Assembly: GCF_000152725.1 (NCBI RefSeq) | Contig: NZ_CH724131.1 | Span: 1,413,856-1,477,855 of the forward strand | DNA: 64,000 nt | Direction of reading: 5' to 3' | Source: Pseudooceanicola batsensis HTCC2597 | Lineage (GTDB): Bacteria > Pseudomonadota > Alphaproteobacteria > Rhodobacterales > Rhodobacteraceae | Shown: positions 37,401 through 46,028 of the stretch, one piece after another | Layout of the letters: the number at the start of each line of letters is the position of its first letter | How positions within the stretch are numbered: position 1 is the stretch's first letter | The notes under the pieces: generated by a model | Told to the model about the DNA's origin: nothing | The model's input: only the letters and a program-made list of their open reading frames with translations | Databases searched by the model: none | Position numbers and translations under genes: made by a program

Positions 37401-38558
37401 ATGCCCCAATCACATCACGACAAACCGACCGCCTGCCTGGCTCTTGCCGATGGGACGGTCTTCATGGGCCGCGGTTTCGGCGCCACCGGCGTCACGGTGG
37501 CCGAACTCTGCTTCAACACGGCGATGACCGGCTATCAGGAGATCATGACCGACCCCTCCTACGCCGGCCAGATCGTGACCTTCACCTTCCCGCATATCGG
37601 CAATGTCGGCGTCACGCCCGAGGATGACGAGACGGCCGATCCGGTCGCCGACGGCATGGTGGTCCGCTGGAACCCGACCGAACCCTCGAACTGGCGGGCG
37701 ACGAGCCGGCTGTCCGACTGGCTCGCCTCGCGCGGACGGATCGCCATCGGCGGCGTCGATACGCGCCGCCTGACCCGCGCCATCCGGGCGCAGGGTGCGC
37801 CGCATGCCGCCCTCGCCCACGATCCCGAGGGCAACTTCGACATCGAGGCTCTGGTGGCCAGGGCCCGGGACTTCTCCGGTCTCGTGGGGCTCGACCTGGC
37901 GAAGAAGGTCACCTGCGTGCAGAGCTATCGCTGGAACGAGACCAGGTGGGCCTGGCCCGACGGGTTCGGCCGGCAGACCGCGGCGCGTCACAAGGTCGTG
38001 GCGGTCGACTATGGCGCGAAACGCAATATCCTGCGCTGCCTCGCCTCGTCCGGCTGCGACGTCACGGTCCTGCCCGCCACGGCGACGACCGAGGATGTTC
38101 TCGCCCACAATCCCGACGGCATCTTCCTGTCGAACGGGCCGGGCGATCCGGCGGCGACCGGCGCCTATGCCGTGCCGATGATCCGCGGCGTGATGGACAG
38201 GACCGACCTGCCGATCTTCGGCATCTGCCTCGGTCACCAGATGCTGGGCCTTGCGCTCGGCGCCCGGACGGTCAAGATGAACCACGGCCACCACGGGGCG
38301 AACCACCCGGTGAAGGACATGGAGACCGGCAAGGTCGAGATCACCTCGATGAACCACGGCTTCGCCGTCGACAGCCAGTCGCTTCCGGCCGATGTCAAGG
38401 AAACCCACGTCTCGCTCTTCGACGGATCGAACTGCGGCATCCGCATGACCGACCGGCCCGTCTTCTCCGTGCAGTACCACCCCGAGGCCAGCCCCGGACC
38501 GCAGGACAGCTTCTATCTTTTCGAGCGGTTCGCCGCCTCGATGGACGCCCGCGCATGA
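37401..38558 (+). CDS. carA: Carbamoyl-phosphate synthase small subunit
   Basis: CarA releases ammonia from glutamine and feeds it to CarB for carbamoyl phosphate, the precursor of arginine and pyrimidines. The 385-residue protein has the N-terminal CPSase domain (GRGFGATGVTVAELCFNTAMTG, split) and a class I glutamine amidotransferase domain with the nucleophile in FGICLGHQMLGLALG, and the His/Glu pair in VQYHPEASPGP. The ATG at 37401 has GGAG upstream. No carB is nearby, as is usual in this group. Confidence 0.96.
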   Translation: MPQSHHDKPTACLALADGTVFMGRGFGATGVTVAELCFNTAMTGYQEIMTDPSYAGQIVTFTFPHIGNVGVTPEDDETADPVADGMVVRWNPTEPSNWRATSRLSDWLASRGRIAIGGVDTRRLTRAIRAQGAPHAALAHDPEGNFDIEALVARARDFSGLVGLDLAKKVTCVQSYRWNETRWAWPDGFGRQTAARHKVVAVDYGAKRNILRCLASSGCDVTVLPATATTEDVLAHNPDGIFLSNGPGDPAATGAYAVPMIRGVMDRTDLPIFGICLGHQMLGLALGARTVKMNHGHHGANHPVKDMETGKVEITSMNHGFAVDSQSLPADVKETHVSLFDGSNCGIRMTDRPVFSVQYHPEASPGPQDSFYLFERFAASMDARA

Positions 38559-38585
38559 ACCGGACGTCCGCGTGAAACGCGGGCG

Positions 38586-38613
38586 TTAACCGCTTCTTCA
38601 GGTAATATTAACC
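38586..38613 (+). promoter_or_regulatory. Paired TTAACC elements before the glycosyltransferase gene
   Basis: TTAACC occurs at 38586 and 38608, exactly 22 bases apart (two helical turns), with an AT-rich TAATATTA at 38603. TTAACC is the half-site of the cell-cycle regulator CtrA, but the usual TTAA-N7-TTAA spacing is not present. Confidence 0.35.
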
Positions 38614-38656
38614 GGCGTCGCCGAATGCTCCCTGTGAGCATTTCCGGGGGCGTCGC

Positions 38657-40609
38657 ATGTCTTCTCAGGACCTGTACAATCTGGATGGCCGGCCGCGGTC
38701 GCGGGCCGGCGACGCGATCGGGTCGCCCGGCCGGACCGCGCCGCCCGACCACCGGCCCGAACCCCGGCCCGATCCCGCCGTCCTGCCGTTCATCCCGCCG
38801 GGACCGGCCGATCGGCCGGAGCGGATCGCGGACCTGCGCGCCGATCATGCCGAGGGCCGCCTGACCGGGCCGCGCCTGCTGACCGAACTCGCCGCGCTCA
38901 CCGGGGCGCAGCCTGTGGACCTCGGCCTCACACCCGCCGATCCCGGCCTAGCGCGCAGGTTCGACGGGCCGACCTGCCTGCGCCACGAATGCCTGCCCTG
39001 GCGGCAGACCGCCGACACGATCTGGATTGCGACGGCCCGGCCCGAACGGTTCGACCGGGCACTTGCCGACCTCATGCCCGGCACCGGCCCCCACCCCCCC
39101 GAGACGCGGATGGTCCTGGCGGACCGGTCCGCGATTCAATCCGGCCTGGCGAAAGTTCACGGGCCGGAGCTGCAGCGCCGGATGGTGACGCGAACCGCCC
39201 CCGAACTCTCCGCCCGGCACTGGAGCGCGCTTGACCGGGCGGGCCTGAGCGTCCTCGCCCTGGCGGTACTGGCGGCGATCCTCATCAGCAATCCCGCGGC
39301 CCTCGCACGCTTTCTCGTGGCGGGGGCCATCCTGGCGCTCGTGGTCGCCTCGGTCACCAAGCTTTCGGCCGCGATCACGCATCTGCTGAGGCCCGAGCGC
39401 CCGCCACCGCCCTGCCCCGAACACCTACTCCCCGTCATGTCGATCCTGGTTCCCCTCTACCGCGAGGATCGCGTCGCCTCGGTCCTTCCCCGCCGACTCG
39501 AGAGGCTCGACTATCCGCGCGCGCGGCTCGACGTGATCTTCGTGCTCGAGGAAAGCGACGACGTGACCCGCGCCGCGCTCGCGGCGGCCGCGCTGCCGCC
39601 CTGGATCAGGATCGTCACCGTCCCCGACGGTCAGCCGCGCACCAAGCCGCGCGCCATGAACTATGCGCTGGATTTCTGCATCGGCGACATCATCGGCATC
39701 TACGACGCCGAGGACGCGCCGGAGCCCGATCAACTGCGGAAGGTGGCGGCCGGTTTCGCGGCCGCGTCCGGGGAAACGGCCTGTCTTCAGGGGGCGCTCG
39801 ACTACTACAACGCCGCGGAGAACTGGATCACGCGCTGCTTTACCATCGAATACAACACCTGGTTCCGCCTCGTCATGCCCGGCATGGCCAAGCTCGGATT
39901 CGCCGTCCCGCTCGGCGGAACCACCGCCTTCTTTCGCCGCGACGCGCTCGAGGCCGTCGGGGCCTGGGATGCCCACAACGTGACCGAGGACGCGGACCTC
40001 GGGATGCGGCTCGCCCGGGCCGGGTATCGCACCCGGGTCATCGACACGGCCACGGGGGAAGAGGCCAGCGCCCGGCCGGTGTCATGGGTGCGGCAACGCT
40101 CGCGCTGGCTCAAGGGATACCTGATGACCTACGCCGTTCACATGCGCCGGCCGCGCGCTCTCCTGCGCGACCTGGGGCCCTGGCAGTTCCTGGGGTTCCA
40201 GGCGCATTTCCTGACCGCGATCCTGCACTTTGCCCTGGCGCCGCTGCTCTGGCTGTTCTGGCTGGTGATCTTCGGCGTCGACCTGCCCCTGATCGCCATC
40301 GACACCGGCCCGGCCATGCGACTGCTCGCGACGGCCTTTCTGGGCTTCGAACTGCTGGTCATGACACTGGGCGCGATCGCCACGCGGGGGCCGCGACACA
40401 GGTTCCTCTGGCCCTGGATCCCCAGCCTGCACCTCTATTGGCCCATGGGCACCCTCGCCATGTGGAAGGCGCTGGTCGAACTGGCCTGCCGCCCCTTCTA
40501 CTGGGACAAGACCGAACACGGTCACACGCTGACGGAGGAGGATCAGCCGACGGTCCCGATCGCCCCGGAATCGAGCTTGAGCCGCGTCACGAAGGCCTTC
40601 GAGATGTGA
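38657..40609 (+). CDS. Family 2 glycosyltransferase with N-terminal MshEN-like domain
   Basis: A 650-residue membrane glycosyltransferase of the cellulose synthase-like type. An N-terminal stretch (about 55-170) resembles the MshEN/type II secretion ATPase N-domain, which in some proteins binds c-di-GMP. Two helices (about 195-235) precede the GT-A domain (about 255-470) with YDAEDAPEP, TEDADLGMRL and the QRSRWLKG motif of processive enzymes; three or four helices follow. It probably makes or exports a surface polysaccharide; the product is unknown. The 3' end overlaps the convergent GntR gene by 67 bases. Confidence 0.87.
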   Translation: MSSQDLYNLDGRPRSRAGDAIGSPGRTAPPDHRPEPRPDPAVLPFIPPGPADRPERIADLRADHAEGRLTGPRLLTELAALTGAQPVDLGLTPADPGLARRFDGPTCLRHECLPWRQTADTIWIATARPERFDRALADLMPGTGPHPPETRMVLADRSAIQSGLAKVHGPELQRRMVTRTAPELSARHWSALDRAGLSVLALAVLAAILISNPAALARFLVAGAILALVVASVTKLSAAITHLLRPERPPPPCPEHLLPVMSILVPLYREDRVASVLPRRLERLDYPRARLDVIFVLEESDDVTRAALAAAALPPWIRIVTVPDGQPRTKPRAMNYALDFCIGDIIGIYDAEDAPEPDQLRKVAAGFAAASGETACLQGALDYYNAAENWITRCFTIEYNTWFRLVMPGMAKLGFAVPLGGTTAFFRRDALEAVGAWDAHNVTEDADLGMRLARAGYRTRVIDTATGEEASARPVSWVRQRSRWLKGYLMTYAVHMRRPRALLRDLGPWQFLGFQAHFLTAILHFALAPLLWLFWLVIFGVDLPLIAIDTGPAMRLLATAFLGFELLVMTLGAIATRGPRHRFLWPWIPSLHLYWPMGTLAMWKALVELACRPFYWDKTEHGHTLTEEDQPTVPIAPESSLSRVTKAFEM

Positions 40610-41178
40610 TCGCTCAGCGCCTCTCCGGCCGTGGCCTCGTCTCGCGCGGCGATGGCCTCGACGATGGCCGCGTGTTCGGCAAGCGCCGCCGCGTCCCGGC
40701 CCTGGGCCGCCAGCGACGTCAGCGCCAGAAGCGCCATCGACCGGTGCACCATGTCCAGCTGCTGCACGAGGAACCGGTTGTGCGAGGCGAGGTGGATCTG
40801 CTTGTGAAAGCGCCGGTTGGCCCGCGACAGCGCCGCCGGGTCGCCGAGCAGCGCCCGATCGGCCTCGACCATGTCGCGCAGCACGCGAATTTCCTCGGGC
40901 GTGGCGTGCCGCGCCGCCAGACGTGCGGCCAACCCCTCGAGCTCGGTGCGCACGATATACAGCTCCGCCAGCTGGTTGTGATCCAGCGACGACACGATCA
41001 GCGACCGCCCGTCGCGGGTCAGCAGCGATTGCGTCTCGAGCCGCTGCAGCGCCTCGCGGATTGGCGTGCGCGACACGCCGAACCGGTCGGCCAGTTCACT
41101 TTCGACCAGCCGGTCGCCCGGCTTGTAGACCCCGTGATCGATCGCTTCGAGGATCAGCGTATAGGCATCCTTCTGCAC
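40543..41178 (-). CDS. GntR-family regulator (FCD subfamily)
   Basis: A 211-residue regulator with a winged HTH (LVESELADRFGVSRTPIREALQRLE, about residues 23-47) and an FCD ligand domain with His and Asp residues that may bind a metal and a carboxylate (NRRFHKQIHLASHNRFL; SDHISKA). A 29-base perfect inverted repeat lies between this gene and the divergent nucleotidase gene, so it likely represses both. The stop lies inside the glycosyltransferase gene on the other strand. Confidence 0.88.
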   Translation of the reverse strand: MQKDAYTLILEAIDHGVYKPGDRLVESELADRFGVSRTPIREALQRLETQSLLTRDGRSLIVSSLDHNQLAELYIVRTELEGLAARLAARHATPEEIRVLRDMVEADRALLGDPAALSRANRRFHKQIHLASHNRFLVQQLDMVHRSMALLALTSLAAQGRDAAALAEHAAIVEAIAARDEATAGEALSDHISKAFVTRLKLDSGAIGTVG

Positions 41179-41207
41179 CGGCCCGTCTCCTCAGTCCCGT
41201 CGCGTCA

Positions 41208-41236
41208 AAGTATCGGGCCCCGTATATCCGATACTT
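41208..41236. promoter_or_regulatory. Perfect inverted repeat, likely GntR operator
   Basis: AAGTATCGG-N11-CCGATACTT, a perfect 9-bp dyad. It lies 30 bases before the GntR ATG and 34 bases before the divergent nucleotidase ATG. Its centre includes GTATAT, which could be part of a -10 element. Confidence 0.65.
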
Positions 41237-41269
41237 GCGTCCCTTGTCCCCTCCCCATAGCCTGAGATC

Positions 41270-41914
41270 ATGCCGCGCGACGCCTTTGCCCATGTCACGA
41301 CCTGGGTCTTCGATCTGGACAATACGCTCTATCCGCCCTCCGCCCGCCTCTTTGACCAGATCGAGGTGCGGATGACGGACTGGGTGATGCGCAGCCTCGG
41401 TGTCGACCGCCCCGAAGCGGACCGCCTGCGCCACGCCTACTGGCGCGATCACGGCACGACGCTCGCCGGGCTGATGCGTCTGCACGGGGTCGATCCCGGA
41501 CCCTACCTCACCGAGGTGCATGACATCGACTTTTCGGGGCTTCAGGCGGATCCCGCCCTCGCCGCCCGGATCCAGGCGCTGCCGGGGCGCAAGATCGTCT
41601 TCACCAACGGCTGTGCCCCCTATGCGGAACGGGTGGTCGAGGCGCGCGGCCTCACCGGTCTGTTCGATGCCGTCTATGGTGTCGAACACGCGGAATACAT
41701 CCCCAAGCCCGAACGTGCGGCCTTCGACCGGATCTTCGCGCTGGATCGTCTCGACACCCGCACGGCCGCCATGTTCGAGGACGATCCCCGCAACCTCGCC
41801 GCCCCCCACGCCCTCGGGATGAGAACGGTTCACGTGGCCGAGAGCCCGGTGACGGCCGAACATATCCACCATCACACCGACGACCTCTCGGATTTCCTGG
41901 GGCGGCTCGCCTGA
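41270..41914 (+). CDS. Pyrimidine 5'-nucleotidase (HAD superfamily, SDT1-like)
   Basis: A 214-residue HAD phosphatase of the Sdt1/PHM8 type, which takes phosphate from UMP, CMP or related small phosphates. The nucleophile motif WVFDLDNTLYPPS is near the N terminus, then FTNGCAPYAE, the Lys in YIPKPERAAF and the acidic motif MFEDDPRNL. It is divergent from the GntR gene across the 41208 dyad. HAD substrates often differ from the name, so the nucleotide specificity is family-based. Confidence 0.87.
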   Translation: MPRDAFAHVTTWVFDLDNTLYPPSARLFDQIEVRMTDWVMRSLGVDRPEADRLRHAYWRDHGTTLAGLMRLHGVDPGPYLTEVHDIDFSGLQADPALAARIQALPGRKIVFTNGCAPYAERVVEARGLTGLFDAVYGVEHAEYIPKPERAAFDRIFALDRLDTRTAAMFEDDPRNLAAPHALGMRTVHVAESPVTAEHIHHHTDDLSDFLGRLA

Positions 41915-42032
41915 ACGCGGCGAACGCCGGTCGCCCCGGGCCGTCTCGGCCCACACGGGCCGCCGGGCCGGGACGCTTTGCCGCTTTTCCCCATCTCTCC
42001 GCCGGCCTATCTAGACGGCAGGAGGGCGCATC

Positions 42033-43241
42033 ATGACCACCGACCATGACATCGTGATTTCCGGAGGCGGCGTCGCCGGACTGACCGCCGCGGCGGTCTT
42101 CGGGACTGCCGGCCATTCGGTGCTGCTCTGCGATCCCGCGCCCCCCGTGACCGAGGGCGAGGCCGAAGGCGCCGACCTGCGCACCACCGCCTTTCTGCAA
42201 CCCGCGCGCGGCCTTCTGGAGGACGCGGGCCTCTGGTCCCGCCTCGCCGATCATGCCGCGCCGCTCCGGGTCATGCGGATCGTCGACGCCGGCGGCCCCC
42301 CACCCGAACCGCGCGTCACCCGCGACTTCGACGCCGCCGACATCTCCTCGGGTCCGTTCGGCTGGAACCTGCCCAACTGGCTGCTCCGTCGGGAAATGCT
42401 GGGCCGGCTGGACGATCTGCCGAATGTGGATTTCCGCCCCGGCACCGGCACCGAGACGCTGCTGACCCGCGAACGCGAGGCTCGGGTCGGCCTCAGCGAC
42501 GGCAGCCGGGTCCGTTGCCGGCTGGTCATCGCCGCGGACGGCCGCACCTCGCCCATGCGCGAGGCGGCGGGGATCGGCGTCAGGACGACACGCTATGGAC
42601 AGAAGGCTCTGGCCTTCGCCGTCACGCACCCGATCCCGCACGAAAACGTCTCGACCGAGATCCACCGCTCCGGCGGCCCCTTCACCCTGGTTCCCCTGCC
42701 CGACCGCGAGGGCCTGCCCTGCTCGGCCGTGGTCTGGATGGAGGACGGTCCCGAGGCGCTTCGGCTCTCGCGACTTCCCGAGCCCGCGTTCGAGGCCGCG
42801 ATGATGGAGCGGTCCTGCGGTCTCTTCGGACCGCTGACACTGGTCACCCGCCGCTCGGTCTGGCCGATCGTCACCCAGGTGGCGGACCGGATGGCCGGCG
42901 AGCGGATCGCTCTTCTGGCCGAAGCCGCGCATGTGGTCCCGCCGATCGGGGCACAGGGCCTGAACATGTCGCTGGGCGATCTGCGCTGCCTGCGCGACCT
43001 GGCCGCGGCCCGGCCAGAGGGGCTGGGCGATCGCCGGATGCTCGAGACCTATGACCGCCGCCGCCATCCCGAGGTCAGGCTGCGCGCCGCCGGAATCGAT
43101 GCACTCAACCGCGCCTCGCGGATCTCGGCCCAGCCCCTGCGCGACCTCAGGGCGGCCGGCCTCGCCGCGCTCTACGGCGCGCCGCCCGTCCGGAGAATGC
43201 TGATGCAGATGGGGCTCGGCGCCCGCGGCGGAGAGGACTAG
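42033..43241 (+). CDS. UbiH/UbiF/VisC-family FAD-dependent hydroxylase (ubiquinone biosynthesis)
   Basis: A 402-residue flavoprotein hydroxylase of the group that adds hydroxyls to the ubiquinone ring. It has the N-terminal FAD motif IVISGGGVAGLTAAAVFG, the DG motif IAADGRTSPMREAAGI, and the C-terminal segment AEAAHVVPPIGAQGLNMSLGD, where a GD motif would be expected (here AE replaces GD). Alphaproteobacteria use one or a few such enzymes with different ring positions (UbiH, UbiL, UbiM), so I give no symbol. Confidence 0.87.
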   Translation: MTTDHDIVISGGGVAGLTAAAVFGTAGHSVLLCDPAPPVTEGEAEGADLRTTAFLQPARGLLEDAGLWSRLADHAAPLRVMRIVDAGGPPPEPRVTRDFDAADISSGPFGWNLPNWLLRREMLGRLDDLPNVDFRPGTGTETLLTREREARVGLSDGSRVRCRLVIAADGRTSPMREAAGIGVRTTRYGQKALAFAVTHPIPHENVSTEIHRSGGPFTLVPLPDREGLPCSAVVWMEDGPEALRLSRLPEPAFEAAMMERSCGLFGPLTLVTRRSVWPIVTQVADRMAGERIALLAEAAHVVPPIGAQGLNMSLGDLRCLRDLAAARPEGLGDRRMLETYDRRRHPEVRLRAAGIDALNRASRISAQPLRDLRAAGLAALYGAPPVRRMLMQMGLGARGGED

Positions 43242-43423
43242 CCGACGGACGCCGCCAGTGCGGAAGATATCCACGGGCCCGCCCCGAGGATCTCATGCCA
43301 CCACGCTCGCGTCCCGGCGGACGGAGTTCGGACCAAACCCGAGGATGACGTTCGACACGTGCGTCTTTCGGTAGAAGGTCCTCGGGTCGAAATTAAGGAT
43401 GACGTCATGTCCCTGCTCGTCCG

Positions 43424-43879
43424 TCAGATCGGTCCCGGCAGGCGGTCCTCACTCAGCAGGACATTGGCATCGACATTCGCCACCCCCGGCAGCGTCATGA
43501 TCCGCCGACGCAGGACACGTTCGAAATCGGCGATGTCCCGCGCGGTCACGCGCAGGCGGTAGTCATAAAGACCCAACACATGTTCGATCGTCTGGACCTC
43601 GGGGATCGCGCTGACCGCGCGTTCGAAATCCGCGAGGCTCACGCGGCCCTTGGTTCCCAGCTTGACCCCCAGGAAGACGGTTACCCCGAAGCCGAGCGCC
43701 GCGAGGTCCAGATCCAGCCGCGCGCCGGCCAGCACCCCAGCCTCCTGCAGGCGCTGCACGCGCCGCCATGTCGCCGGCTGCGACAGCCCGACCCGCCGCC
43801 CGAGCGCCGAGGCCGACAGCCCGGCGTCCTCGGCCAGGTGCCGCAGCAGAGCGCGGTCGATATCGTCGAGGTCGATCAC
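43424..43879 (-). CDS. Lrp/AsnC-family regulator (second of a tandem pair)
   Basis: A 151-residue Lrp-type protein: an N-terminal HTH (LSASALGRRVGLSQPATWRRVQRLQEAG) and a C-terminal RAM domain that forms octamers and binds an amino acid. Its start overlaps the stop of the upstream lrp-like gene in an ATGA, so the two are made together and may form mixed oligomers. Sequence identity between them is limited to the family pattern. The pair faces ilvC. Confidence 0.9.
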   Translation of the reverse strand: MIDLDDIDRALLRHLAEDAGLSASALGRRVGLSQPATWRRVQRLQEAGVLAGARLDLDLAALGFGVTVFLGVKLGTKGRVSLADFERAVSAIPEVQTIEHVLGLYDYRLRVTARDIADFERVLRRRIMTLPGVANVDANVLLSEDRLPGPI

Positions 43880-44331
43880 AGCGGCACCGTCTCGTCCGTC
43901 TTGATGCGCGCCACATGCATCAGGGCCTCGAGATCGGCGATGTGCGGCAGCGTCAGGATACGCTCGCGGTAGAGCGCCTGATAGTGCTGGAGGTCCCGCG
44001 CGATGAGACCCAGCCGCACATCGACCTGACCGAGGAACGTCTGTATTTCGAGCACCTCGGGGATCCGGCGCGCCTCTGCCGCGAATTCCTCGAAGGCCCG
44101 CGCCACCGTCTTGTCCAGCGTGACCCGCAACGACACCTCGACCGCATAGCCGAGGGCGCGCCAGTCGATCACCGCGCGGGATCCGCGCAGCACGCCGGCC
44201 TCGCGCAGCTTTTCCAGCCGGCGCCAGCAGGTGGCCGCGTTCACCCCGGCCCGATCCGCCAGGTCAGCCCCGCTGAGCGTGGGGTCCGCCTGCAACTGGC
44301 GCAGGATACGCCTGTCCGTGTCGTCCAACAT
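43876..44331 (-). CDS. Lrp/AsnC-family regulator (first of a tandem pair, facing ilvC)
   Basis: A 151-residue Lrp-type protein with HTH LSGADLADRAGVNAATCWRRLEKLREAG and a RAM domain. It is divergent from ilvC; the 141-base gap holds a perfect palindrome only 10 bases from its ATG. Lrp proteins commonly sense leucine or other branched-chain amino acids, so control of ilvC and self-control are the natural inference. Confidence 0.9.
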   Translation of the reverse strand: MLDDTDRRILRQLQADPTLSGADLADRAGVNAATCWRRLEKLREAGVLRGSRAVIDWRALGYAVEVSLRVTLDKTVARAFEEFAAEARRIPEVLEIQTFLGQVDVRLGLIARDLQHYQALYRERILTLPHIADLEALMHVARIKTDETVPL

Positions 44332-44340
44332 GAAAAATCC

Positions 44341-44365
44341 GTCATTCGCCCCGATGACGAATGAC
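44341..44365. promoter_or_regulatory. Perfect palindrome between lrp-like pair and ilvC
   Basis: GTCATTCG-N9-CGAATGAC, a perfect 8-bp dyad 10 bases from the lrp-like ATG and 107 bases before ilvC. It is likely the Lrp-type operator. An AT-rich stretch follows toward ilvC, as is common in Lrp targets. Confidence 0.6.
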
Positions 44366-44400
44366 TATCTCTCAACAGAGGTGAAATCCACAATCTTTGA

Positions 44401-45495
<1,095 letters not shown>

Positions 45496-45553
45496 CCGGA
45501 TCGATGCATCCGCTACATCGGTCGGCGCCACTCCGGCGCCGGCCGCCATCCGT

Positions 45554-45745
45554 TCAGGGCATCGCCCGATCCAGATGATGCGCCGCATTCGTTCTGTCGG
45601 CGTCGGTGCACCACTTGTCGCCCGTGGCCAGCCAGACCGCATCGCGCACCTCGGCGCGGACCGTGATCCGGTTCGGTTCCACATCGATGATGTCGGGCGA
45701 CAGCAGGTTCAGGAACATGGCGAGGGCTTCGGGCGTCAGGCACAT
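45554..45745 (-). CDS. Small conserved-looking hypothetical protein
   Basis: A 63-residue acidic protein starting at ATG 45745, preceded by GGAAAC. The sequence MCLTPEALAMFLNLLSPD and RITVRAEVRDAVWLATGDKW looks folded and not like a shadow frame. I do not recognise a function. It lies convergent with ilvC and beside the 87-base tandem duplication. Confidence 0.55.
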   Translation of the reverse strand: MCLTPEALAMFLNLLSPDIIDVEPNRITVRAEVRDAVWLATGDKWCTDADRTNAAHHLDRAMP

Positions 45746-45837
45746 CGGAGTGTTTCCTTTCGGTTCGGACCTCCCCCGGCGGATGATGGCGTCCAAGGGC
45801 CTGCGTGACCAGTTCCCGACACCGCTTTCTTCGGAGA

Positions 45838-46011
45838 GCCCCGCAGCGACGCCAGTGCTGCACAGAAACCGGGCGCATCTCCGTCTGGCGGGGCACCCTG
45901 CCCCGGCGCACGCAACTCAGCTAGGCCCCGCAGCGACGCCAGTGCTGCACAGAAACCGGGCGCATCTCCGTCTGGCGGGGCACCCTGCCCCGGCGCACGC
46001 AACTCAGCTAG
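45838..46011. repeat. Perfect 87-base tandem duplication
   Basis: Two identical 87-base units, 45838-45924 and 45925-46011. Each holds a perfect hairpin CGGGGCA-CCC-TGCCCCG. The duplication lies 17 bases from the folP stop, at its 3' side, so the hairpins may act on the folP message. Identity of the copies suggests a recent event. Confidence 0.9.
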
Positions 46012-46028
46012 GGTGACCCGACCATTCG

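Noticed and set aside
38586..38613. Full CtrA site
   Set aside because: The two TTAA elements are 22 bases apart, not the TTAA-N7-TTAA form, so only a weak finding is reported.
45838..46011. CRISPR-like array
   Set aside because: Two perfect direct copies without spacers; this is a tandem duplication, and no cas genes are near.
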